Positions 15,001 to 27,351 of a DNA stretch of 64,000 bases are shown here, one piece after another. The stretch is from Girardinichthys multiradiatus (taxonomy: Eukaryota; Chordata; Actinopteri; Cyprinodontiformes; Goodeidae). The notes beneath the pieces were generated by a model, which was not told where the DNA came from, searched no databases, and saw nothing but the letters and a program-made list of their open reading frames with translations. The first letter of the stretch is position 1, and each line of letters begins with the position of its first letter. A program made the translations under genes and the position numbers. The stretch spans positions 47,208,880 to 47,272,879 of the forward strand of contig NC_061795.1 in the NCBI RefSeq assembly GCF_021462225.1. The letters are read 5' to 3'.

Positions 15001-18000
15001 TGTACAGCCTCTTCGGCGCCGATCCAACATTCTTCAATGCTGATGGAGAGTAAAGAGCAGCAGCATGTCGTCAGTCGTCATGCCGTGTTTCAGTGGTGTA
15101 ACACCAGCTTAGCATCTTCAATTTAGTAAAAAATAAACTGTGCTCTCACCTGATGGCGCATCCTCTTAGATTTAAGTTTAAAACTGTCACAAAGCTTTCA
15201 ATCCACTCTGATTCCAGCATGTTGTTCCTCAATCTGTGCAACAATAAAGGCACTGAGGAACTTATTTATTTCCGATTTTACATCTAAATGCTAAATACAT
15301 TCTAATTTAGAGCAACAATGGAAATGATTTAGTTTCAGTGATTCAAGAAAAATTCTGTTTTTAAAAGTATTTTGTTTTTTACTCTTTGGTAGCAGGTAGT
15401 ATAAGATACATTGTCAGATATAAAAATTAACAGTGTTTTACAAAGAAGCGATCACCTATTAAAAATATATATTTTTTAAAAACAATGAGCTTTATTATGA
15501 AACCTCCAAAGTGTTTTTAAAGTTGAGAAAAACTTACTCCACATTGGTCAAACTGAGACATTTGGACACAATCGTTGCTAATATGAGCAGATGGTCTCGC
15601 TGCAGCGTGCTGTCTCTAACACTGGGGGACAAAAAGAAAGAAAAGAGTCAATAAACAAGACTTGATTTCTAAAAGGTATTTATTTAATAACTGTTTTAAT
15701 ACACACCTAAAGCTTGTAATATCAGAATCTAAAATGAGCACTCATAAATAGCTTCAAGGACACAAAGGCATACAGCTTTAACTGTTTTCTGCATGAAAAT
15801 CACAAAGTTCAGTCTGGACAATGGGGAAAAAAAGCCTGAAAGTTCTGAAAAAAAACCCAGGAACCACAGTTTCTCAGGCAAGTACCACTGTTCACAGAAA
15901 AGCCTGTTTTAAACATATTCATAAAATATGAGAGAGACAAGGTTAAACACTGAAAAACAGGGCCAAGTGTATCATCTGTTGAAGGTGAACATGAAGTTGT
16001 TGGCAGCAGCAGCTCAGCTGATGTCCGCCTCCAGGAAGGTACCACAGCTAAACACAGAGCCAGACCAGGTGTAGCTTCTAGGAAGAGACCAGTATGTCCT
16101 GGTGTCCATACATACGTTTCACATGTGGTGAAGACATTATACAGATAGTAATGATAAATATGGATCTGCACTTCACTGTAATTTATCTGGTAAACCTGAT
16201 AAACCATTATAGCTACAGAAACCAGACAGATATCTGCTGCAGACTTTATTGACAGGAAGTAAAAAGGAAATAACCCGAAAATGGTTGAAAAATGAGTCTC
16301 CAGCAGCTTCAGAATGGCTGCAGATTGTACAGGAAATGTATGTTACCGAGAGACTGACCTTTGCATTGAGACAAAATGTGTAAAATATTAAATATATTAT
16401 TTAATAATACATAAAATGGAAGCCCTACAAATCCTCTTAATGGTTTTAATTGTCACTATATTGATATGAAAATGTTTAAACCTGATCGCCAGTTCCTGTG
16501 GTTGTTTGTGACCTTTTTCACCCCCTCAATGATCATCTCACTTAACCTGTGGACATTTTAATAATATTAAACTGTTAAAAACTAGCATTCATGGCTAATT
16601 CTGGCATGTTTTGTAACGTGCATTCTCGCTATTAATTAAACATGGTTCATTAATTCATTGTGGACTTTTTAGAACTTTTGCACCTTTTTCTCTTGATGTG
16701 CCACTCAATCTGTTCTTCATTGCTCTCTGTTTTGGTGCTTTTGTATGTCCTTGAAAGTATTTAACACAAATAAAAAATAGAATTAAACAAGCAAATCTGA
16801 CAGGACTGCTACTTTAAAGGGAAATGTAAGAGCCAACTGATAATGGCTGCTAATAAGTATCATTAACTGATTAAAGGGTTGATTCTGTCTGTCATGATTG
16901 GATTTGCTGCTGTAAATTAGCATCCCCAGTCAGTTGCTGAGAAACGTTTGTGGTTCAGGAGTGTCGAGAAAAGCATCTAAAAGTTAGGTAGAATTGTACC
17001 TCCGTCTTTTAAACCCAAACACATTAAAGTTAGAAAGATTTAGGTAATCATACAGATTCTCACCTCAGAGTTTTTTCACCTCCTCTTTTTTGTCTAAACC
17101 AGATGAGACACCTTTCCTCTTCTCCCAAACTGTCAGAAAGCACAACAGAGTTGCCGGACAAGAAGACAGGAAGATTTCTCGTCCTATTTGTTGCTATAAC
17201 ACCCGAGGGTTTACCTGACTTCCACAGCAGAAACATTGGTGCAGGTACACAGTGTTCTGGCTACATCCAACAGCCCCATCTGGCTCAGTCCGTTCTTACT
17301 AAGACTAAAAATAAAGAAATGTCAAAGGTCGGAGACTATTTTTAATCATGGAAAATATTGCGCTCTACAGTGCTGCTTGAGGTTGATTTCAGTGTAAGTG
17401 CATCATTTCTTAGTGCTCTCTGCCTAGCCTATTCATACTAAAGGTGCAACTAAAAGACAAATGAAGATGAATGTATCTTACTTAATGTAGCTGCTGACTC
17501 TGAGCCTTGGCAGAGACTCCAATAAATGTCTCACTCCCTCATCTTCCAGCTGGTTTCCTGATAAACTGCAGCAGAAAAAGCATAAAACAAGTAGCTGTGT
17601 GGTTGTGTTTTCGAGATAATGAGTAAGGATTTGTTTGTTGTGGTTCATACTCGATATAAGAGAGCTGTGGGGCCTGCTGCAGGATATCAAGCAGTCTGTC
17701 CAATAAAACAAAGTTATCTCCTCTGAAAGAAAAATCTGTTAACCTGAGAACAGAGACACACAAAGATAAATAAATGTGTTTATCTAACCTCTTCTTGTGA
17801 CCTAAATCAAAAGAATGCTGTATATTATTCTGTTTTTTATTCACAGTACTCTACAAAAGTAACCGTACCTTATGGACAGGAAATAAACTAGCGTTTCTCA
17901 TAGTTTTTAGTTTTCAGCCCCTCTGAGTCAAAACTTTGTAGAATCACCTTTACTATAACTACAGCTACAATTAGGAGATATGTCTCCAGCTTTGCAACAC

Positions 18001-21000
18001 ATAATTATGACATGATCTAACTTGAAGCTTTGGTCTCACTTCAATACAACACCTTCTTCTACATGCTTGTTGTATCATTTATAACAGATTCTCCTGCCTG
18101 AGCTGTGGGCCTCTGCAGCTCCTCCAGAGTTACCATGGATGCACTCTGGATAGTTCTCTGAGTAATGCTTTCCTTGCCCAGCCTGCTAATCTAGGTGGAC
18201 GTCCATGTCTTGGTTGGTCTGTAGTTGGTCCGTCCTCTCTCAATGTTCAAATGATGGATAGAACAGAGCGCTGTGAGATCTTCAAAGCTTGGAATATTGT
18301 TTTAGAAACTAACTCTGCTTTAAATGTCACAACCTTCTCCATGACCTGTCCGCTGTGTTCCTTGGTCTTCATGACGCTGAGGATCTTACACAACTGAATT
18401 TATATAGAGATTAAATGAAACACAGGTGGAATCTAATACCTAATTAAATGCCTTCTGAAGTTCTGATGTAATTGGTTGTATTTTTATTTAAGGGTATCAG
18501 AGTAAAGAGAATGGAATACAAATGGAACTTTCATCTTTTAGATTTTTTATTTATTTGTAAAAATGTAAAAAATCTTTTTTCTTCCACTTCACATTTGTCC
18601 ATTACATTGTGCTGGTCTGTCTCATAAAATTAAAATAAAATACACTGAATTTAAGATTTGAATGTGATAAAGTTTAAAGGGTGTGAATACTTTAGCAAAC
18701 AACTGTATTCACACCCCTTAAAACAACTGTTATGAGAACATAAAGTTGTGCCTATTTGCTCTTTAAAACGAGTTTAGCTGCAGTTTTTGACTACAGTTGA
18801 GCCAACCTCACACCACACACATCACCTTCATACAAACCACACCGGCAGTGAAAGTAACAGTTAAACCACACCAGGCTAAATGTGCCTTTTTGTTTCAGTA
18901 ATAATCGGTTAGTCAGGCAATGAGCTGAGAAAAAACGGTTAGAGAAAGCAGAAAAAAAGGAGCTCAGGGTGTGTGCTGCTGACCTGCAGTTCACTTGTTC
19001 CGCCTTAACTTCATCAAAATGAATGAAGGATTCACCCTGTGGACTAAAGAAGAGTTAAAAGCAGTGATTAGCTAAACATCATCACTGACAAAATGGAAAA
19101 CAAAAAGCCCTGAAATAATACTGATACTGATACTGTGCACCTTTGTTAGTTGTAGCTATAGATGACAAGATTACACATAAAATCTAAAAAAAAACACTTT
19201 TAAATGTGTGTATATAGATTCCTTGGTGCACCTAAAACAAGTGAAAGCAGCACCTGAGCTCCACTGATGAGACTCGATGGTTGTCAGGGAAACAGCTGAT
19301 CAGTGTCAGAGCATCAGTGGTGGACGTGATGCTGTAACTAACACTAAGAACAAAGGAAGAATTAAATTAATTAATTAAATTTAAAGGAAGAAGAGCTATT
19401 TAGCAAAAAAAGCTTCAAATCTGATTGATCTGATACTTTCACATATAGGTTAGCAGTTAAAAGCTATAGAAACATTACATGCGTCTTTAGTTTATATTGA
19501 ACAAGTAATAAGCATCATTTAGTTCTGCAAAATCCAACATTTCCACAGACAGATGCAATTAAAAACGAGAAAAATGCAATACTATAAATACTTTCTGAAA
19601 TTTACAGTTTTTTTCTATAACATTACAATTTGCTTTCTAGATCTCACAGGTTACTTTCTGGAACTTATAGACTTCCTTTCCTGGAAAATACAAATGACTT
19701 AATTCAAAACATACATTGTCTTTTTAGGGGACTGGGCTGTATTATGAGTTTGCTTGTAACCTGATAATTTCTAGATCTTTCAGGTTACTTTACGGGAGCT
19801 AAAGGTGACTTTCTAGAACTTGGACTAGACAGTACATTCTGGAACATAAGCTCTACCTTCTGGGACTTACCTCTGAGACTGAGCTGCAATATATGTTGAC
19901 TTTAGTAACTGGTTCTTTCCAGAGATTAAAATGGTACTTTCTGGAAATTACTGCCTGCTTTCTGGAACTTAAGGATTTTCTTCTTGAAACGTATATGTTG
20001 CTTTTCAAAGCCTGTAGGTTAGTTTATGAAATTTATCAGCCTACTTCCCGGAAATAATAAACTTTCTGCAACAACATGGTCTTGTTTGGGACTGGGCAGT
20101 ATTAATGACTGAAATGACTTTTGGTCTCGTACCCTCCAGAACCTTAAAGTTTCTTTCCTGTGTTCAAATGCTATTTTATGTAAGTTCTGGAATTAGTGCA
20201 CAGAAAGTTATAGGAAAGTAACCTGAATTATGATTTGTCTTTTGGCTTCCCTGTGGATGTATAAGTCTTACTTTAGTCTCTGCAGCGATGACATCTTTGG
20301 CAACACTCTCAGCATATTTTCGATAGATTTCTCAGCAAATGAGCACTGAGTAAACCTAAAGCACAGAAGAATTTAAATGTGCATCTGCACAGTCATGATA
20401 TTAATCAAAAGCGAGTATATATACAATGATTAGACTCACTCTAACTCCAAACTGAGGCAACACTGGACCAGTTTCCTGCACACTTTGTTTACATCAGATG
20501 GTGTCAGGGAGCTTTTGTTAACTCTGAAAAATATAAGAAAAAGCTCCAGCTCTGTGTTTGTTTAGGTGGTTCCAAAGATGCTCTTCATCCATGTTTCAGC
20601 TTACTGTACCTGAACAACTTTGTCTTTAGTTTGCCATGGCTAAGATGAGAGAAAAGTAAGCAAAAAACATTTATCTTAAAGGTGATGGAGTGGTAAATAT
20701 AAACGTTTTTACAGAAACATTGTTTCTACCTTCTGTCAGAGCTGAACTGTAGCATCACCTGGTCTTTGCCTCCATCACTTTATGAACAGAAAAAAAACAA
20801 TAGTGATTTGCGTCATAAAAATCCTAAATACTGAACAGCATTTGACAGTAGCTAACATGGTTAATAACAGATGATTGCAACATGCGCAGTCCTTACAGTA
20901 GCATTGCTTTGGATTTCCTGGTATTAGTTAGAATGAAGGTAAAAAACAAGTTAAGCACCCAGAGGGGTCCTATTTGGACATGCTTTCCTCCAGATGCAGA

Positions 21001-24000
21001 CCAGTGATGGAATTATAAAAGGGTCCATTTGCAAGTTGAATGGGATCAAATTTACGGTTTGCTTGAAAAAGTTTAAAACATTGAACATTTCACAGAGCTC
21101 TGTTCAATCCTTCTTTTGACCATGGAAACAGGATGGACCAACTGTTGACCCACCGAGACATGGGCGTCTATAATTGACAGGCTGGGCAAGGAGAGTATTA
21201 ATCAGAGAAGCAGCTAATAGGCCCATGGTAACTCTGGATGGGCTGCAGAATGAGAATCTGTGGCTAGATTTGAAAGTGGATGTTCACAGACATCCTTCAT
21301 CAAATCTACATGATTTGAGCTACTGTGCAAAAAAGTATGGGTAAAAATGTCACTTTCTATATTGATAGAAATCTCCCAAAAAACATTGTGCTGTAATTTC
21401 AGTGAAAGGCTGTTCATTTGTCTTCAGAGGGGTTAAAGACAAGAGCACTCCATGCTTCCAGATGTTTATTTTGAGAAGAATTGGAAATCTATGTATCATT
21501 CTCCTTCCACTTCACCGTTATTTTATACACTGCTCAAAAAAATAAAGGGAACACTTAAACAACACAATATAACTCCAAGTAAATCAAACTTCTGTGAAAT
21601 CAAACTGTCCACTTAGGAAGCAACACTGATTGACAATCAGTTTCACATCTGTTGTTCAAATGAAATAGACAACAGGGGGAAATCTTTGGTGATTAGCAAG
21701 ACTCACCAATAAAGGAGTGGTTCTGCAGGTGGGGACCACAGACTACTTCTCAGTACCGATGCTTTCTGGCTGATGTTTTGGTCACTTTTCAATGTTGGTG
21801 GTGCTTTCACACTCGTGGTAGCATGAAACAGACTCTACAACCCACACAAGTGGCTCAGGTAGTGCAGCTCATCCAGGATGGCACATCAATGCGAGCTGTG
21901 GCAAGAAGGTTTGCTGTGTCTGTCAGCGTAGTGTCCAGAGCCTGGAGGCACTACCAGGAGACAGGCCGGTACACCAGGAGACATGGAGGAGGCCGTAGGA
22001 GGGCAACAACCCAGCAGCAGGACCGCTACCTCCACCTTTGTGCAAGGAGGAACAGGAGGAGCACTGCCAGAGCCCTGCAAAATGACCTCCAGCAGGCCAC
22101 AAATGTGCATGTGTCTGCACAAACGGTTAGAAACCGACTCCATGAGGATGGTATGAGGGCCCGACATCCACAAATGGGGGTTGTGCTCACAGCCCAACAC
22201 CGTGCAGGACGCTTGGTATTTGCCAGAGAACACCAGGATTGGCAAATTCACCACTGGCGCCCTGTGCTCTTCACAGATGAAAGCAGGTTCACATTGAGCA
22301 CATGTGACAGACGTGACAGAGTCTGGAGACACCGTGGAGAGTGATCTGCTGCCTGCAACATCCTTCAGCATGACCGGTTTGGCAGTGGGTCAGTAATGGT
22401 GTGGGGTGACATTTCTTTGGAGGGCAGCCCTCCATGTGCTTGCTAGAGGTAGCCTGACTGCCATTAGGTACCGAGATGAGATCCTCAGACCCCTTGTGAG
22501 ACCATATGCTGGTCCGATTGGCCCTGGGTTCCTCCTAATGCAGGACAATGTTGGACCTCATGTAGCTGGAGTGTGTCAGCAGTTCCTGCAAGATGAAGAC
22601 ATTGAAGCTATGGACTGGCCCGCCCGTTCCCCAGACTTGAATCTGATTGAGCACATCTGGGACATCATGTCTCGCTCCATCCACCAACGTCACGTTGCAC
22701 CACAGACTGTCCAGGAGTTGGTGGATGCTTTAGTCCAGGTTTAGGAGGAGATCCCTCAGGAGACCATCCGCCGTCTCATCAGGAGCATGTCCAGGAGTTG
22801 TAGGGAGGTCATACAGACACATGGAGGCCACACACAATACTGATCCTCATTTTGACTTGTTTTAAGGACATTACATCACAGTTGGATCAGCCTCTAGTGT
22901 TTTTCCACTTTAATTTTGTGTGTGACTCCAAATCCAGGTCTCCATTGGTTAATACATTTGATTTCCATTGATGATTTTTGTGTGATTTTGTTGTCAGCAC
23001 ATTCAACTTTGTACAGAACAAAGTATTCAATGAGAATATTTCATTCATTCAGATCTAGTATGTTATTTGAGTGTTCCCTTTATTTTTTTGAGCAGTGTAT
23101 TAGTCTATCCATCTACTCATTGAACGTTTTCATCTGTACCAAATTATACCTAAATCCAACCACTCTTTCGGGTTGTTAGTTGTATTTTCCCCAACTGCCT
23201 CCAATGTTTAAATGTGAATTTGCTTTAAACAACCAGAACTGACAGGTTCTACTCTGATTAAAATCAAATATTTGGCTAAAATGTAAATGAGACAATACCT
23301 TATGTAAATGTGTGTTAATCTGTTACTGGAGGACAAAGCATCTGCCAGCATAGCCACTCCATCAATGCTGATGCCATTGTCGCTGAAACTGAAAAACCCA
23401 AACACAAAAATATGATGAAGCAGGAAACCACAGAGTTGTGTTTGGAAAAGACACTCAGAGGGAAAACATAAAGCCTGTTTGGAATCGGTTTGCTAAGAAA
23501 ATAACAGCCCTGTTTTTTCCGCCTCACTGTTGATGCAACAAAACCACAAAGAATGAACATGGCTAATATAAGAAGATGAAACATGATACTAAATTCACCC
23601 ATACAATATAATCCCAGTATTCTTATTCAGTTTACAACAATACCAACCAGTAGACCTAACAACTGACAGTTTGATCAGATAACCTCAGCTGATAACCTTA
23701 CTTCACTTGTTGGACTTTGTTTAGTCGAGACAGGAAGTCTAACAACTTCTTTAGTCCTTTGTCGCCTAACTTGTTGCAAGACAGGCTGAAATCATAAAAT
23801 AAAAAGAGTCTGTTGTTAATCTCGGTGTGTTGAGTGGAGGTGTGTTGGTAGCCGTTTTAGAGGCCATTTATGCGTTTTTTTGTGTCTTACTCCAACTCAG
23901 AGAGACCAGAGGACGTTCCCAAACTTTTCCAAACTCTTTCCAGGTCATTGGGCTGAAGATAACAGCAGCTGAGGCTGAAAGAGGAAACAAAGTTATATTA

Positions 24001-27000
24001 ATGTTTTTATTATATCAATAATACCACTAGGACAGGGATCCCCAGCTCCAGTCCTCCAGAGCTACCATCTTTCAACTTTTACACACATCCGTCTCCACCA
24101 CGCCTGAATCAAATGAATTTCTCGTTACCAGGCCTCTGCAGCGTTGAATGACTGAATGCTGGTGAGGGAATTCAGTCATTTGTTTATGGTGTGTTGGAGA
24201 AAAGATGCATCTTAAAATTGAAGGATAGTAGCTCTGGAGGACTGGAGTTGGCCACCCCTGCACTGAAATAACCAGAAATGCAAACAAAGGCAAATCACTA
24301 AACCTCCATCAGACACAAATTACTTAACCAAAATCAAAGTATAGCAGATCAGGACAACTTACTGCTGAAAAGGTGAAACAATTATCTTCAGGTTAATTAC
24401 TTAACCTTTGAATAATAATAAAGACCTGTAGCTCTGAAACTAAAGCTGTAAGAGTAAAAATATCTCCATACAAACCACAGAGTTTTAGACAAAACATTTG
24501 CAGTCTTTTCTCTCCCTCCAGAAAACACAACAGAAACCTGGGCTGGATCCTGCAGTCTGTGAAGTAAAGAAAAGTAAAGTTAAGGAGCCCGTGATTCGGT
24601 TCTGTGGTCTCTGATTACAGCTACTTAACAACTACATTAAACTTGGCATCAGGTGGCCCAAGGATGGCTTAAAAGGGACATATCCAGCTAAATCCACTTT
24701 TTTAGCCCTTAAATATATTTATTTGTTTACTGTCTGTAGGAGTGCAGAAAAGTTAACATGAGTCTCTCCAGGTGTTGCGGAGATATCTTTATATTCAGTT
24801 TGGGTCATATTTTTCAATCAGTTCAGTTTTCTCTGTTCTCTTTTACCTATTTTGAATTGTTACGTCACAGTATTTGCTGCGGAACAGCTAAACGAGGTCA
24901 TGAACTTCCTGCTTACAGTTTTGTGTATCCGCCATTTTTATTTCACGCTGCTATTTTGTAGTCCAAGCTCAAGTATGCCAAAGATGCAAGAGGATAAGTC
25001 TAAATGTTTGGTTGTTGGGTGTATTAACCCACACAGTTTATTACACCATCCACCAGCATCAGAATGTCTTGGAAGTGCCTGGTTAATTTTTATTTTCATG
25101 GAAATGTTCCCACATCAGTGGGGATTTTCCTCTTTGTTTGCGTGAAGCACTTCAAGCACGAGTTCTTCAGCAACCTCCTCCAGTATCAAGGAGTTGCTGA
25201 AAGACTTCATCTGATTAAGGGGTCATTTTCTTCTGTCTATGGAAACGATGGCAGCAAAGTGGTAAGCTGAACATAACGCTAAAATGACAGCAAACTTTAT
25301 TTTAGACAAGAATTTATTGTGTGTATATGACGTCCTGGACATTGCCCTGATAGCCCTTGCTCTAGGTCAGACTTTGGCTCGAATATGTAAGGCTGGATGG
25401 ACAAGTCTTCAGTTGTTGACATCTTTTGATCAGTTTGGGAATAAAAAGTTTCTGTGCCGTTTGATAATTGTGTCTCTGTTATCAAACTACAAAACTGGCC
25501 AAAGGAGTTAAAGAGGAGCGCTCTTTGAGCTGGAGTGGTTGGGGTGTGAAGTGACTCAACAGCATTTAAAGAGACGGCACCAAAACGAGTTGCTCTCAGA
25601 GTGACTTCAGAACAGGTAAAAGAGGAGGCTGAGAAGCTACAGTAACAAGGAGTTCAGACCAAAGCATTGAATTCCACTTTATATAGACCACAACTGAATG
25701 ATTTAAGTGTGAAAAGGAAGGATTTAAAAGCATGATATATCCCCTTTAATGTGATTTTACATCATGGAGGCTGTGTTGTGAACACTGAACGTGTTTTTTT
25801 ACCTGATGTTTATGTCCGTCACAGAAGGACAGTCCGAAAGCAAAGCAGTGACAGCCACCACACACTGCACTGATGAGCAGCTACCATTCAAGCTGACATG
25901 AAAAAAACAAAAAAAGCTCAATCTTGCTGCTTATTTCCACATTTAATGTGTATTTATTGTTTTATTGGATGGTGGTTTTGACTCACATGATCCTCTCAGT
26001 GATGCTGAACCTTGGCACAAACTGAGTCAGTGTTTTTAAAGTTTCCTCATCCCACTTGCCTCCAGACAAACTGCAGTACACAAACAGACAATAAGTCAAA
26101 CACACTGCTTCGAACCAAACCAACCTGGCTTAAGTGATTTCTTGATTCTACCGGTTTGGCGGTTATTACAGTTTTTTCATTATTTACCTTGGTTTTTTTG
26201 TCAAGATTTTAAATTTGAAATGCTTCAGTTTACAAAAAAATTTAAAAAGTAAGAACAGTAGAAATCTATAGGAATACAAAGTTCTGCATATCCAAATACG
26301 CAAAAATAAAATGCAAGCAAACATGCTTGGACAAAATGTTTCCAAAAATCTGGAAGATTCTCTAAAGAAGCAGAGGTGTGTCTGAGGTGACTTACTCCAG
26401 CACAGAGAGGGAGGGGCAGCCAGCCAGCGACTTGCCGAGGTTTTGCATGTCAGCCTTTGTCCACTTCTGATTCAATAATCTAGTAAAAATATTATAGGAT
26501 TTAAGACGAATACAGCTTTGGGATTGTAGCCAAGTAGTTGCAGTGCAGTTTACATCTATTTACATCTATATATTTATTTATATTTATTGCTAAGAGCAAT
26601 ATCAAACAAATCTGATAATTGCAATAATTTTATTAGTATAGGAAAATTTTGAAAGGTTTTTAACAAAATTCATGCCTAATGTCTTGTTCGATATCAGCAA
26701 ACCGACAGATTATTTTGGCATCTCCCGTTTAGATCAGTGCCTTGGGGAGTAGATGGATGCACAAACTCTGGTTTGTCCTTGTTTTGTGAGTGTAAAAGCT
26801 GCACAGGCCTTTAGAGAACCAGGCAGTGTCTTTCCACTGATGTCTCGTATTAATGTTTATTTTGTGCATTTATTATCATTTTCTGCATTTAAAAACTTTA
26901 TTTTAGGAGCATAGTCCCAAAAGGAAACTGACAACGCAGACAGGGTAATATCATACCTCACTGTTGACTCTGGCTTAATTTTATGGCTGCAAACAGGAAA

Positions 27001-27306
27001 ACATAAAACAGATTAGAATTTTTTGTTAATTTTATTGTTTTATTTGCTTCACTTGATCATAAAACTCACCTGTTTGAATTAGATTTTTGATGAAAGGTCA
27101 CTGACAACTCTTTTACCCCACTGCAAGGATGTAAAAACAGTTTACTCCAGACAAAATAGCAACAAATTAAATATTAAGGAACAATGAAAATGCAGTTAAT
27201 TAATTTATGTAATGTTATAAATTAGCTTGTGAATATACAGATTGATCCCAGAAACATAATGTTAAATCAATGTCTTCTGTTAACTTACCAACAGTGTGTG
27301 TGCGTG

Positions 27307-27351
<45 letters not shown>

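Larger units (their letters stand above)
20610..23974 (-). other. nlrc5: nlrc5 LRR exons, block 3
   Basis: Five exons: 23891-23974 (84 nt, [14 protein letters not shown]), 23702-23785 (84, [14 protein letters not shown]), 23299-23388 (90, [14 protein letters not shown]), then the insert pair 20730-20777 (48, [12 protein letters not shown]) and 20610-20639 (30, [10 protein letters not shown]). A Tc1-like element inserted into an older relic lies in the intron between the third and fourth. Confidence 0.85.

Noticed and set aside
25297..25485. Minus-strand open frame as an nlrc5 exon
   Set aside because: No splice sites in correct phase, no LRR pattern, and it lies within the THAP-like relic region.
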